A stretch of DNA of 64,000 nt from Ruminococcus sp. (GTDB lineage Bacteria > Bacillota_A > Clostridia > Oscillospirales > Ruminococcaceae), in contig NZ_JAEEMU010000042.1 of NCBI RefSeq assembly GCF_016283395.1, positions 57,802-121,801 of the forward strand. The letters run 5' to 3'. The notes under the pieces were generated by a model that did not search any database, was not told the origin of the DNA, and saw only the letters and a program-made list of their open reading frames with translations. Shown here in pieces: positions 27,110-35,707 of the stretch. Positions within the stretch are counted from its first letter, which is position 1. Each line of letters begins with the position of its first letter. The position numbers were made by a program, and so were the translations under genes.

Positions 27110-28668
27110 TACTTCTGCTTCTCCTCGTGGTATTCCTTTTCTGTATTGACGTTCCAGATAGCAGTCTTGTCTGTGCTGCCGTTCTTGATAGCCTTTACAG
27201 CCTCGAATGAAGTCACCATAGAGTGGTCGATATTGTTGTATCTGTGCTGACCGTTACGTCCTACACAGTAGAGGTTCGGGATAGTGTCGAGGTAGCTGAT
27301 GAGCTTGTCCATTTCCTCGTATGTGTCGAAGTAAGCAGGATAAGCCTTCTTTACCTTTTCCATGTGTGTATCGATAACTTCGTCTGCGCTGTCGATAAGA
27401 CCGAGCTTTACCATTTCCTTTACGCAGAAATCTGAGAACTGCTCTTCTGTCATGTTCCAGAACTTGTCGCCCTCAGTTACGAAGTACTCAAGACCTACCC
27501 ATACAGTGTGACCGAGGTCCTTTACCATGTAAGGTGACCAGTTGTTGTAGATCTGGAAACGTCCCATTTTTACACGTCTGTCCTGAACGTATACCCAACA
27601 GTCAGGCACGATATTGCCCACAGTTTTCATAGTAGTCTTGTTCTTGAGCTTGAGCTTCGGAACGAGAACACCGAGAGTCATATAGTCACGGTATGGGAGA
27701 CCTGCTGCGATACGTGCTGCATCTTCGGGAACATCGTTCATACCTGCAACGAGATCCTTTACAGGCATAGATGAAATTACGCAGTCGCCGTTAAGAGTGA
27801 TCTCCTGACCGTCCTTAACGTATGTAACACCTGTAAGGTTGTTGTTTGCGTCCTTGTGGAGCTTCTTAACTCCTGCTTCCATGATGATAGTACCGCCAAG
27901 CTTCTTTACTTCATCGGCAGTAACTTCCCAGAGCTGTCCGGGACCGAGCTTAGGATACTTGAATTCCTCGATAAGTGAAGTATTTACCTTACGGTTCTTT
28001 ACCTTGAAGAGCTTGCCGAAGAAGTCCTTGATGATGCCTACGATAGAAAGTCCCTTTGTACGCTGAGCACCCCATGAAGCGTCGATCTCGCTTGGGTGTC
28101 TGCCCCAGAGGTTCTCTGTGTAGTACTCGAAGAACATTGAGTAAAGCTGCTTGCCGAAGCAGTTGATGTAGAAGTTTTCAAGGTTGTTCTCGGGACGCTT
28201 GTGTATAGCGGCTTTGAGGTAGCTGAAGCCTACCTTGATAGTTGTGAAGAAACCAAAGTTCTTGATAGTCTCAGGCTTGAGAGATACAGGATAATCATAG
28301 AACTTGTCATTGAAGAGGATACGTGAAACTCTGTGTCTCTTGAGCATTACGCGGTTTTCCTTCTGAGGGTCGGGACCGCCTGCCTCAACGTTTACGTGTC
28401 TCTTGAGGAACTTATCGTCAGATGAAGGTGAACCCTGTACAGGGAGCATATTGCTCCACCATGCGTTTACCTCAGGTATCTTTGAGAAGAAGCGGTGACC
28501 GCCCATGTCCATGCGGTTGCCCTTGTAATTTACAGTTTTGGAGATACCTCCGATAGCGTTTGTTTCCTCGAGGACAGTTACTTCGTACTCTCCCGAGCCG
28601 TCTTTAAGAAGCTCATATGCGGCTGTAAGACCCGCAGGTCCTGCACCGATGATTATAACTTTTTTCAT
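27109..28668 (-). CDS. FAD-dependent oxidoreductase (UDP-galactopyranose mutase/amine-oxidase-like)
   Basis: 519 aa. The N-terminal Rossmann FAD motif is [15 protein letters not shown] with the following VTVLEE strand, then GGISKTV and the [10 protein letters not shown] segment typical of UGM-like and protoporphyrinogen-oxidase-like flavoproteins. [14 protein letters not shown] and the C-terminal [20 protein letters not shown] segment fit this group, found in polysaccharide loci. It probably acts on a nucleotide sugar or lipid-linked sugar in the cytosol; the precise substrate is unknown. First gene of a three-gene operon with GtrA and a large membrane protein. RBS GGAAAGGAAA. An attenuator-like hairpin lies in its leader. 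Confidence 0.83.
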   Translation of the reverse strand: MKKVIIIGAGPAGLTAAYELLKDGSGEYEVTVLEETNAIGGISKTVNYKGNRMDMGGHRFFSKIPEVNAWWSNMLPVQGSPSSDDKFLKRHVNVEAGGPDPQKENRVMLKRHRVSRILFNDKFYDYPVSLKPETIKNFGFFTTIKVGFSYLKAAIHKRPENNLENFYINCFGKQLYSMFFEYYTENLWGRHPSEIDASWGAQRTKGLSIVGIIKDFFGKLFKVKNRKVNTSLIEEFKYPKLGPGQLWEVTADEVKKLGGTIIMEAGVKKLHKDANNNLTGVTYVKDGQEITLNGDCVISSMPVKDLVAGMNDVPEDAARIAAGLPYRDYMTLGVLVPKLKLKNKTTMKTVGNIVPDCWVYVQDRRVKMGRFQIYNNWSPYMVKDLGHTVWVGLEYFVTEGDKFWNMTEEQFSDFCVKEMVKLGLIDSADEVIDTHMEKVKKAYPAYFDTYEEMDKLISYLDTIPNLYCVGRNGQHRYNNIDHSMVTSFEAVKAIKNGSTDKTAIWNVNTEKEYHEEKQK

Positions 28669-28753
28669 GCCTGTATTTCCTTTCCGCGGAGACTGATACT
28701 CCGAAATATACTACATAATTTAGACGTAAAAGTTTGCAGAAACTCTCACTGAA

Positions 28754-28797
28754 AAACGGCTTTTTCCCTTATTAAAGCTTTAATCAGCTGAAAAAGC
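28754..28797 (-). promoter_or_regulatory. Leader hairpin of the FAD operon, possible attenuator
   Basis: On the minus strand GGCTTTTTC pairs with GAAAAAGCC around the inner palindrome TTAAAGCTTTAA, followed by GTTTTTC. It lies between promoter (28814-28842) and start codon (28668), where a conditional terminator would be. No known riboswitch class recognised. Confidence 0.5.
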
Positions 28798-28813
28798 CAA
28801 TACTATAAATTAC

Positions 28814-28842
28814 ATTATACCACATCTGAAAATAATAATCAA
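28814..28842 (-). promoter_or_regulatory. Promoter of the FAD oxidoreductase operon
   Basis: Minus strand TTGATT (28842-28837), 17-bp spacer, TATAAT (28819-28814). Confidence 0.7.
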
Positions 28843-29010
28843 GTAAAAAGTGCGATTTTTATGCTCATTAGCTATTAGCAGTGCATATCCTACAAAAACG
28901 AACAATGATAATTGTGCTTGTCTACGAAGATATAATATTTTTTTCTGAAATTCAATGGTTTTCCATTGAAAAAAGGCACTTTTTTCCCCGTTAGTGAAAG
29001 CAGTAATCTT

Positions 29011-29131
29011 GCAGGGGCGCATTCCGTGCGCCCGTAAAAACATTGCAAGAAACATGAACGTGCTGTAGGGGCGAGTTCCGCTCGCCCGTGTAAGCCTTAC
29101 GATGCAAGTAGGGGCGGATATTATCCGCCCC
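29011..29131. repeat. Three REP-like hairpins in tandem
   Basis: Three units of the form GTAGGGGCGnn...nnCGCCC: GGGCGCA/TGCGCCC (29011-29035), GGGCGAG/CTCGCCC (29065-29089) and GGGCGGATA/TATCCGCCC (29107-29131). The stem letters change in pairs while the frame stays. The middle unit and its flank (ACATGAACGTGCTGTAGGGG) recur inverted at about 42790-42835. The rest of the gap 28843-29198 holds only the hairpin CAATGGTTTTCCATTG (28953-28968) and A/T-rich sequence; no gene seen. Confidence 0.75.
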
Positions 29132-29198
29132 TTCAAGTGTATATCGTTATTTGCATTGTAAGGCAGTCTCTACACTGAGCACTAACCACTAATAACTC

Positions 29199-30512
29199 TT
29201 ATTTTTCAGTGCAGAATTCGACCTTTTCGCCGTTGAGTATCATGTTTGTAGTTCTTACAGCGCACATCTTTCCGCACATTGAGCAGGTGTGTCTGTCAGC
29301 AGGAGGAGTGCTCTCGAAGTATGCGCGAGCCTTTTCACCGTCAACAGCTATCTCGAACATCTTGTCCCAGTCAACTTCGTGACGAGCCTCAGCCATAGCG
29401 TTATCGCGGTCTGTAGCATGAGGTATTCCCTTTGCGATATCAGCAGCGTGAGCAGCTATAAGGCTTGCGATGATGCCTTCCTTAACATCGTTTGTATCGG
29501 GAAGTCTCAGGTGCTCGGCAGGAGTTACATAGCAGAGGAAGTCAGCTCCGCTTGCAGCAGCGATAGCACCGCCGATAGCAGAAGTGATGTGGTCATAGCC
29601 TGGAAAGATATCAGTTACGAGAGGTCCCAGTACGTAGAAAGGAGCATTATGGCAGATACGCTTCTGTATCTTCATATTTGCAGCTATCTCGTTCATTGCC
29701 ATATGTCCCGGTCCCTCTACCATTACCTGAACGTCCTTAGCCCATGCTCTTTCGGTAAGTGCGCCAAGCTCGATAAGCTCTGATATCTGACCTGCGTCTG
29801 TGGAGTCGTCTATACAGCCGGGACGGAGTGCGTCACCGAGAGAGATAGTGCAGTCATATTCGCGGAGAATATCGAGAACTTCATCATAGTGCTCGTAGAA
29901 TGGGTTTTCGTTGCCTGTCATCATCATCCATGCGAAGAGAAGTGAGCCGCCGCGTGAAACGATGTTCATTTTACGCTTGTCTCTGCGGAAAGCTTCAACT
30001 GCACGGCGGTTGATACCAGCGTGTATAGTCATGAAGTCAACGCCCTCTTCTGCGTGAGCACGAACGACTCTGAGGAAGTCCTCGGCAGTTATCTCAAGAA
30101 GGTCTTTTTCAAGATAGCCGATAGCATCGTACATAGGAACAGTACCTATCATAGCAGGTGACTTTTCGATGAGAGCCTTGCGGAAAGTATTTGTCTTGCC
30201 GTAGTTGGAAAGGTCCATGATAGCTTCTGCGCCGAATTTGAGAGCCATGTCCACCTTTTCCATTTCAACGTCATAGTTCTTTGCATCGCCTGAGATACCG
30301 AGATTAACGTTTATCTTTGTACGCATTCTTGTACCGATACCCTCGGGAGATATGGACTTGTGATTTACGTTGCAGGGGATACAAACCTCACCCTTTGCAA
30401 CGAGTGCGCGAAGCTCCTCAGCGTCGATATATTCCTTCTTAGCGACTATTTCCATTTCGGGAGTGATTATGCCCTTTTTAGCCGCTTCCATCTGTGTGTA
30501 GTAATTCTTCAT
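29199..30512 (-). CDS. thiC: Phosphomethylpyrimidine synthase ThiC
   Basis: A radical-SAM enzyme that rearranges aminoimidazole ribotide into HMP-phosphate, the pyrimidine half of thiamine. 437 aa, the short anaerobe form. Features seen: NVNLGISGD near the N terminus, [59 protein letters not shown] and a C-terminal cluster motif CSMCGKMC (C-x2-C-x3-C; the common form is C-x2-C-x4-C). The start at 30512 has CGGAGG 9 bases ahead; the longer frame to 30551 has no site and overlaps thiD. It lies 35 bp after thiD in one TPP-controlled operon. Confidence 0.95.
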   Translation of the reverse strand: MKNYYTQMEAAKKGIITPEMEIVAKKEYIDAEELRALVAKGEVCIPCNVNHKSISPEGIGTRMRTKINVNLGISGDAKNYDVEMEKVDMALKFGAEAIMDLSNYGKTNTFRKALIEKSPAMIGTVPMYDAIGYLEKDLLEITAEDFLRVVRAHAEEGVDFMTIHAGINRRAVEAFRRDKRKMNIVSRGGSLLFAWMMMTGNENPFYEHYDEVLDILREYDCTISLGDALRPGCIDDSTDAGQISELIELGALTERAWAKDVQVMVEGPGHMAMNEIAANMKIQKRICHNAPFYVLGPLVTDIFPGYDHITSAIGGAIAAASGADFLCYVTPAEHLRLPDTNDVKEGIIASLIAAHAADIAKGIPHATDRDNAMAEARHEVDWDKMFEIAVDGEKARAYFESTPPADRHTCSMCGKMCAVRTTNMILNGEKVEFCTEK

Positions 30513-30547
30513 GTTTATTTCCTCCGATAAATTATTTTTGATTTGAA

Positions 30548-31351
30548 TCAAGCTTCCTTTGCAAATTCACCCGTAAGAGCGAAAGCGTGGTTCATTGGAC
30601 CGCTGCCCTTTCCGAGATCGAGCATTGCAGCCAGTGCGCCCGAGATATAGTCTTTAGCCCGTTCCACTGATTTTTCAAGAGTGAAGCCCTTTGCAAGATT
30701 AGAAGCAATAGCACTTGAAAGTGTGCAGCCTGTACCATGAGTGTTGGGATTGTCTATGCGCTTTCCCTTGAACCATGCAGTACAGCCATTATCCCACAGC
30801 AGGTCGTTTGCGTCATTGAGACTGTGACCGCCCTTGCACAGCACAGCGCAGCCGTACTTCTCACCGATAACTTTTGCAGCTGTTATCATGTCGTCCTGTG
30901 AGGATATTTTCATATCCGCCAGTATCTCCGCTTCGGGGATATTGGGAGTAACGACTGTCGCAATTGGGAGAAGCTCGCTTTTGAGAGTCTCTACAGCCTC
31001 GTCAGCGATAAGCTTTGAACCGCTTGTTGCTACCATAACAGGGTCTACAACTATGTTCTCAGCCTTGTATCCGCGAAGCTTTTCAGCTATAGTGCGTATA
31101 AGCTTGTCGGAGGAAACCATGCCTGTCTTTACTGCATCGGGACGAATATCAGTAAATACAGCATCGATCTGCATGGCTAAAAATTCAGGCGATACCTCCA
31201 TAATACCTGTTACGCCGGTCGTGTTCTGCGCAGTAAGCGCGGTTATCGCGCTCATGGCAAAAACACCATTCATGGTCATGGTCTTCATGTCCGCCTGAAT
31301 GCCGGCGCCTCCGCAGGAGTCGCTTCCTGCGATCGTTAATGCTGTTCTCAT
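30548..31351 (-). CDS. thiD: HMP/HMP-phosphate kinase ThiD
   Basis: Phosphorylates HMP and HMP-phosphate to HMP-diphosphate, the step after ThiC. 267 aa, normal for the ribokinase-fold ThiD. Motifs: [20 protein letters not shown] at the start, [26 protein letters not shown] and the anion-hole [20 protein letters not shown]. Start from AAGGAG 8 bases before the ATG at 31351. First gene of the thiD-thiC operon; a long leader with TPP riboswitch, terminator and a repeat block precedes it. No thiE or thiM is visible nearby. Confidence 0.95.
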   Translation of the reverse strand: MRTALTIAGSDSCGGAGIQADMKTMTMNGVFAMSAITALTAQNTTGVTGIMEVSPEFLAMQIDAVFTDIRPDAVKTGMVSSDKLIRTIAEKLRGYKAENIVVDPVMVATSGSKLIADEAVETLKSELLPIATVVTPNIPEAEILADMKISSQDDMITAAKVIGEKYGCAVLCKGGHSLNDANDLLWDNGCTAWFKGKRIDNPNTHGTGCTLSSAIASNLAKGFTLEKSVERAKDYISGALAAMLDLGKGSGPMNHAFALTGEFAKEA

Positions 31352-31374
31352 TTGCAGTTCTCCTTTGCAGTAAT

Positions 31375-31600
31375 TTCGGACTTTACGTCCCAGCATTAAT
31401 TTTTATATAGCGAGACAAGGTGGTGCCCCCGATGTCCCACTCAAGCTGAGCCAGCTTGACCGCTTGCCGCGTTGACGCTCATAAACTCGCTCACACTTAT
31501 CAAAAACGATAATTGTACTTCGTTTACAGCGCATTTGCAGGGGGCGGCGTTCTCGACGTCCCTTGCAAATGAATGTGACAATTATGCAGCGTCACGCTGC
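31375..31600. repeat. Structured repeat block in the thiD leader
   Basis: Between the riboswitch terminator and thiD. It contains the palindrome GCAGCGT-C-ACGCTGC (31586-31600), which also occurs at 42714-42728, a TTTGCAAGGG / CCCCTGCAAA stem and a CAAGCTGG/CCAGCTTG-type dyad (about 31443-31460). No gene. It looks like a mobile repeat that landed in the 5' UTR. Confidence 0.5.
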
Positions 31601-31631
31601 AAAAAAGGTGTGCCTGCACAGAGACACACCT
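31601..31631 (-). terminator. Riboswitch-controlled terminator
   Basis: Minus strand AGGTGTG-TCTCTGTGCAGG-CACACCTTTTTT, 14 bp past the TPP aptamer. TPP binding should favour this hairpin and stop transcription before thiD. Confidence 0.88.
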
Positions 31632-31644
31632 ACATCACATAAGT

Positions 31645-31726
31645 ATTTCCCTACGTTGGCATTATCCAAATCAGGTAAGGTCGGAGTTTACAACTCCCTC
31701 TCAGCCTGTTCACAAGCTCCCTTTTA
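31645..31726 (-). promoter_or_regulatory. TPP riboswitch (THI box)
   Basis: The minus strand reads GGGAGC, then CAGGCTGAGAGGG (the pyrimidine-sensing CUGAGA core), a variable stem AGTTGTAAACT, ACCTGATTTGGATAATGCC and the closing GTAGGGA. All conserved blocks of the TPP aptamer are present in order. It controls thiD-thiC by transcription termination. Confidence 0.96.
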
Positions 31727-31731
31727 TGAAT

Positions 31732-31759
31732 ATTATACCACATTGACCGAAAAAGTCAA
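31732..31759 (-). promoter_or_regulatory. Promoter of the TPP leader
   Basis: Minus strand TTGACT (31759-31754), 16-bp spacer, TATAAT (31737-31732), just upstream of the aptamer. Confidence 0.8.
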
Positions 31760-31785
31760 GAAGGCAAAATATTAACAAAATATAC

Positions 31786-31814
31786 TTGATTGTTTTCAAA
31801 GTCTTTGGTAAAAT
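31786..31814 (+). promoter_or_regulatory. Promoter of the rubredoxin-rubrerythrin gene
   Basis: TTGATT (31786-31791), 17-bp spacer, TAAAAT (31809-31814). Confidence 0.6.
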
Positions 31815-31876
31815 TAGTATAAGATATGAAATGCATATCACTTTATCAATATATGAAACAATTGGAGGTATCTGTC

Positions 31877-33214
31877 ATGGACAAGAAAGCAATGTATAAA
31901 ATAAGCTACGGACTTTTCGTCGTTACCGCAAACAGCAGCGGCAGGGATAACGGCTGTATAACCAATACTTTGGCACAGGTGACTTCTACACCCAACAGAG
32001 TCAGCCTGACAGTGGCAAAGACTAATTTTACTCACGATATGATACTTGAAACAGGTAAATTCACCGCTTCTGTCATCAGTACAGATGCTGATTTCGGACT
32101 CTTCAAGCACTTCGGCTTCCAGTCGGGACGAGATGTGGATAAATTCGCGGACTTTTCCGACTGCAAACGTGCAGAAAACGGCACATTGATAGTAACAAAG
32201 GGCACAAATGCATTCCTTTCATGTTCCGTATGGCACAGTATAGATCTCGGTACACATACCATGTTTATTGCCGATGTTACGGATATGGAAGTTCTCAGCG
32301 ATGCTCCTTCCGCTACATATGAATACTATCAGAGCAATATCAAGCCAAAGCCCGAAGCTGTGGGAACTACTTCCGACGGTCAGACTATATGGAGATGTGT
32401 TATCTGCGGATACGAATATGTGGGCGAGGAGCTGCCCGACGATTTTGTCTGTCCTATCTGCAAGCACGGAAAGGCAGATTTTGAAAAGGTAACAGGTGCT
32501 CCTAAGAATGACGCTGTACCCGTAGGAAAGACCGAAAGCGGCGAGACTGTATGGAGATGCACCGTATGCGGTTATGAGTATATTGGCGATGAAGTACCTG
32601 CTGACTTTGAATGTCCTATCTGCGGTGTAGGTGCAGACCAGTTCGAGCTTATAAGCTCAGCACCTGCAAAAAGCAGCGGAAATAAATACGCAGGCACAAA
32701 GACCGAGAAGAATCTCCTTGAAGCCTTTGCAGGAGAGTCCCAGGCAAGAAACAAGTACACTTACTTTGCTTCTGTTGCAAAGAAGAACGGCTATGAGCAG
32801 ATAGCTGCACTTTTTCTGCAAACTGCCGAGAACGAAAAGGAACACGCCAAACTCTGGTTCAAGGCTCTGGGCGGCATAGGTACTACAGTTGAGAACCTCA
32901 ATCAGGCAGCTGACGGTGAGAACCATGAGTGGACGGATATGTATGAGAGAATGGCAAGGGAAGCAGATGAAGAGGGCTTCCACGACCTTGCAGAGCAGTT
33001 CCGCGGCGTAGGTGCTATCGAAAAGCACCATGAGGAAAGATACCGTGCTCTGCTCCATAACATCGAGGCTATGGAAGTATTCAAAAAGAGCGGCGTTACT
33101 ATGTGGGAGTGCAGGAACTGCGGACATATCGTAGTGGGCACGGAAGCTCCCGAGGTCTGTCCTGTTTGCTTCCACCCGCAGAGCTATTTCGAGGTAAGAA
33201 AAGAAAACTACTGA
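31877..33214 (+). CDS. Flavin reductase / rubredoxin / rubredoxin / rubrerythrin fusion
   Basis: 445 aa with four redox modules. Residues 1-160 are an FMN-binding flavin-reductase domain ([24 protein letters not shown]). Rubredoxin 1 (172-205) and rubredoxin 2 (226-259) each have C-x2-C-G-Y and C-P-x-C. Residues 265-400 are a rubrerythrin diiron domain ([36 protein letters not shown]), then a third rubredoxin-like centre (410-443, [17 protein letters not shown]). Flavin reductase plus rubredoxin is the layout of clostridial high-molecular-weight rubredoxin, which feeds electrons to oxygen or peroxide reductases; here the acceptor is on the same chain. Predicted role: cytosolic NAD(P)H peroxidase. 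Start set by GGAGGT before 31877. A ferredoxin-flavodoxin gene follows. Confidence 0.92.
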   Translation: MDKKAMYKISYGLFVVTANSSGRDNGCITNTLAQVTSTPNRVSLTVAKTNFTHDMILETGKFTASVISTDADFGLFKHFGFQSGRDVDKFADFSDCKRAENGTLIVTKGTNAFLSCSVWHSIDLGTHTMFIADVTDMEVLSDAPSATYEYYQSNIKPKPEAVGTTSDGQTIWRCVICGYEYVGEELPDDFVCPICKHGKADFEKVTGAPKNDAVPVGKTESGETVWRCTVCGYEYIGDEVPADFECPICGVGADQFELISSAPAKSSGNKYAGTKTEKNLLEAFAGESQARNKYTYFASVAKKNGYEQIAALFLQTAENEKEHAKLWFKALGGIGTTVENLNQAADGENHEWTDMYERMAREADEEGFHDLAEQFRGVGAIEKHHEERYRALLHNIEAMEVFKKSGVTMWECRNCGHIVVGTEAPEVCPVCFHPQSYFEVRKENY

Positions 33215-33244
33215 TAATATCTGACATAAAAGGGGAATGAGGGT

Positions 33245-33997
33245 ATGATCGTTTATTTTTCAGCTACAGGAAACAGTAAATATGCCGCAGAGCGTATCGC
33301 TGACGCACTTGGCGACAGGGCGGTATCCATTGAAGAGAAATGCTATGATATAACCCTGAAAGAGGACGAGTGCTTAGGCATAGTAACTCCTACTCACTGG
33401 TGGGCACTGCCCATACCTGTAAGGGCTTTCCTGAGAAATCTGAAGCTTCGCAGAAGAGGAAGCCACTATATCTTCGTGGCTTCCACCTATGGTACTACTC
33501 CCGGTTGCAGTGCGGAGGAAACTCGCCATATACTGAGAGAAAAGGGCATAAGGCTCAGTGCGGCTTACAATATCAAAATGCCCGATAACTGGACTGTTAC
33601 CTTTGACCTTTCCGATCCGGAAAAGGTTGCAAAGCAGAATGAAAAGGCTGAGGTCAATATCGACAGGACTATTGCTATGATACTCCACAGAAAGAAAGGA
33701 AATTTTACACGGCTGAGAACTCCTTATGCCATATATCCGATAACGGACAAAGTGTTCGCAAAGGTGAGAAGCACGAAAAATCTTACCGTTGATGATAACT
33801 GTAACGGCTGTGGACTTTGTGCGAAGAAATGTCCCGTAAATGCTATAAAAATGCGTGACGGCAAGCCTGTCTGGGTAAGAGACAGGTGCGCACTTTGCTT
33901 CCGCTGTCTGCACCATTGTCCTCAGTTTGCCATACAGTTCTGGAAAGGTGCGACTAAAAAGCACGGGCAGTACACAAATCCAAATGTAAAGGTATGA
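33245..33997 (+). CDS. EFR1-family ferredoxin (flavodoxin-like domain plus two 4Fe-4S)
   Basis: 250 aa. The N-terminal flavodoxin-like fold binds FMN (YFSATGNSKYAAERIA, then PTHWWALPIPVRAFL and TYGTTPG). The C-terminal domain has two [4Fe-4S] motifs, CNGCGLCAKKCPVNAI and CALCFRCLHHCPQFAI. It carries low-potential electrons; the partner is unknown. Its position 30 bp after the rubrerythrin fusion suggests a role in the same oxidative-stress electron chain. RBS GGGAATGAGGG. The next gene begins 4 bases after its stop. Confidence 0.9.
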   Translation: MIVYFSATGNSKYAAERIADALGDRAVSIEEKCYDITLKEDECLGIVTPTHWWALPIPVRAFLRNLKLRRRGSHYIFVASTYGTTPGCSAEETRHILREKGIRLSAAYNIKMPDNWTVTFDLSDPEKVAKQNEKAEVNIDRTIAMILHRKKGNFTRLRTPYAIYPITDKVFAKVRSTKNLTVDDNCNGCGLCAKKCPVNAIKMRDGKPVWVRDRCALCFRCLHHCPQFAIQFWKGATKKHGQYTNPNVKV

Positions 33998-34001
33998 TAA
34001 A

Positions 34002-34436
34002 ATGCATAAAAAGCAAACAATATCCGTTATCATTGCGGCAGTTATGATATCTGCGTCAGGCTGCGGCAAAAATGGACCCGATAAGAAAGTTAACCCGAGC
34101 TGTAAAATGGCGGTATATTCACATTACAGCGGCTGGGGTGAGGACGGACATTCCCTCGGTGAAGGCGAATTCGACGAGACCTTTAGCATAAAATCGGGAG
34201 ATATATTCTACGAGACCAAAGACGGTCACTGGGTAACGGAGCAGCTTGACAAAAATCCATATGATGTCATTGCTGAAATAAAGTCAGTAAGTACTGACGG
34301 TATAGTATGGACTTATAACGGAAATGAGTGCAGCACAAGATTTGACAGATGTTCCGAAGTTAAGTCAATGTATACGGTATTTGACGGAATAAACTACGAT
34401 TACAAGGTAACATTCTCGGACTATTCGGAAAAATAA
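34002..34436 (+). CDS. Small secreted lipoprotein, unknown function
   Basis: 144 aa with a clear lipoprotein signal (hydrophobic core SVIIAAVMISA, lipobox SASGC). The mature part is polar, with two Trp-containing strands (GWGEDGHSLGEG and DGIVWTYNGNEC) and four later-spread cysteine or aromatic positions; no family recognised. It begins 4 bases after the EFR1 ferredoxin stop, so it is translated from the same mRNA, and lies 17 bp before the TraX gene. Confidence 0.7.
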   Translation: MHKKQTISVIIAAVMISASGCGKNGPDKKVNPSCKMAVYSHYSGWGEDGHSLGEGEFDETFSIKSGDIFYETKDGHWVTEQLDKNPYDVIAEIKSVSTDGIVWTYNGNECSTRFDRCSEVKSMYTVFDGINYDYKVTFSDYSEK

Positions 34437-34453
34437 ATAAAGGAAATGTTTTT

Positions 34454-35230
34454 ATGACAGAATCAGCAAAACAAAAATACAAAATATTCAACCGCGACAT
34501 GATGAAGTGTCTGGCTATATTCATCATGTTCTGGGGACATCTTATCGGCTGGGCTGTGCAGTATAAGTACGGAGATGTCAACGCTTACTATACACTTCCC
34601 ATGTGGGAGTACATAGTTATATACACTTCGCTGTTCTGTCCACCTGTAATGTTCTTCTTTATCGCAGACGGCTACAAGTACACTCACGACAGAAAAAAGT
34701 ACGCGAAAAGGCTGCTGATATTCGCCTGTATAACTCAGCCCTTTGACTGGCTGTGCTGCAATAAGTTCAGCGGCTGGTGGCATACCAATGTTATATTTAC
34801 ATTGTTTTTCGGACTCCTTGCCATTATGGCTTGGGAGAGCAAATACAAGCTCTGGCAGAGGATACTGCTGGTGATACTCTGTGACGGTATGACAGTGCTT
34901 ATAATGTCAGACTGGATCGTTTTCGGAGTGCTGTTCATATTGTTTCTGCACATCTTCCGTGAGAAACCAAAGGCAAGGTGCATAGCCTATATGATCCTTA
35001 TGTGCCTGCATTTCCTGCCTAATCTGTTCAGTCTCGGCGAAGTACCAACTGACAGGCTTATCATTCAGATAGCAGTAATGATGCTCATGTTCATTCTGGC
35101 TTATCTGTGCATGACAGTATTCTATAACGGCAGAAAGGGCAAGCACCCCACACTGGCGAAATGGTTCTTCTACGGCTTCTATCCGCTCCATTACCTGATA
35201 ATATGGATAGTTGCTGTCTCTATAAGTTAG
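34454..35230 (+). CDS. TraX-family membrane protein (putative acyltransferase)
   Basis: 258 aa, about eight hydrophobic segments. Family marks are the N-terminal RDMMKCLAIFIMFWGHLIGW and the C-terminal FYGFYPLHYLIIW motif. F-plasmid TraX acetylates pilin, but chromosomal homologues in Firmicutes have no known target; they belong to the acyltransferase-3-like membrane enzymes that modify surface polymers. There is no conjugation gene nearby. RBS AAAGGAAA. Last gene of the run that starts with the rubrerythrin fusion; no terminator is visible before the R1/R2 repeats. Confidence 0.82.
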   Translation: MTESAKQKYKIFNRDMMKCLAIFIMFWGHLIGWAVQYKYGDVNAYYTLPMWEYIVIYTSLFCPPVMFFFIADGYKYTHDRKKYAKRLLIFACITQPFDWLCCNKFSGWWHTNVIFTLFFGLLAIMAWESKYKLWQRILLVILCDGMTVLIMSDWIVFGVLFILFLHIFREKPKARCIAYMILMCLHFLPNLFSLGEVPTDRLIIQIAVMMLMFILAYLCMTVFYNGRKGKHPTLAKWFFYGFYPLHYLIIWIVAVSIS

Positions 35231-35250
35231 CCGTTAGGCTTTAGCCATTA
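35226..35250. repeat. R1 arm fragment, copy H
   Basis: TTAGCCGTTAGGCTTTAGCC directly after the TraX stop; only one arm of R1 remains, joined to R2. Confidence 0.55.
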
Positions 35251-35640
35251 GTAGGGAACGCCGCCTCGGCGTTCCGTTGTAGTGGCGGATATTATCAGCC
35301 AGATAGGGGACGCCTTCTCTTGCAAGGCGACCCTAATCGGGTTCGGTACCCTCTGTCCCTACGGACATCTCCCTGCACAGCAGGGAGTCACCCTCTAAAA
35401 AACAGTCCACTGGACTGTTTTTTTATTCACCCCTTGCGATGCGCCTTCGTATTATTTCGCTGTTATCTAAAAGCTGGGAACATCGACCAAAGGCTCTGCC
35501 TCTGACCTAACCGGTACGTCCCCTCTGTCGCGTTGCGACATCTCCCCATTTTATGGGGAGTCACTCTGACAAAGGAACACAGTCCCTTTGGAATCCCGTT
35601 CATACGCTCGGCAAGTTATTGCGTAAAATGCTGATTTATT
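35250..35640. repeat. R2 long structured repeat, copy 1
   Basis: A modular repeat shared with 45940-46262. Modules in order: GTAGGGAACGCCGC; GGACGCCTTCTCTTGCAAGG; CCCTAATCGGGT; AACAGTCC-A-CTGGACTGTT hairpin; CTTGCGATGCGCCTTCGTAT; AAAAGCTGGGAACA; CCCCTCTGTCGCGTTGCGAC and ATCTCCCC...GGGGAGTCAC; AAAGGAACACAGTCCCTTTG; CCCGTTCATACGCTCGGCAA. No plausible gene. It fills the gap between TraX and the GH30 gene. Confidence 0.8.
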
Positions 35641-35676
35641 ATAGCAAGCAAAAATACAATGCTCAGAAGTAAAATG

Positions 35677-35703
35677 AAAAGGCACTCAGTCGAGTGCCTT
35701 TTT
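35677..35703 (-). terminator. Terminator of the GH30 gene
   Basis: AAAAGGCACTC-AGTC-GAGTGCCTTTTT, four bases from the stop; T-rich on both sides. Confidence 0.88.
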
Positions 35704-35707
35704 ATGC

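Noticed and set aside
31563..31775. Open frame of 70 codons, plus strand
   Set aside because: It covers the TPP riboswitch and its terminator on the opposite strand.
33374..34069. Open frame of 231 codons, minus strand
   Set aside because: Antisense to the EFR1 ferredoxin; no recognisable domain.
34454..35230. TraX-like gene as evidence of a conjugative element
   Set aside because: No relaxase, coupling protein, integrase or type IV secretion gene is visible; chromosomal TraX homologues occur alone.
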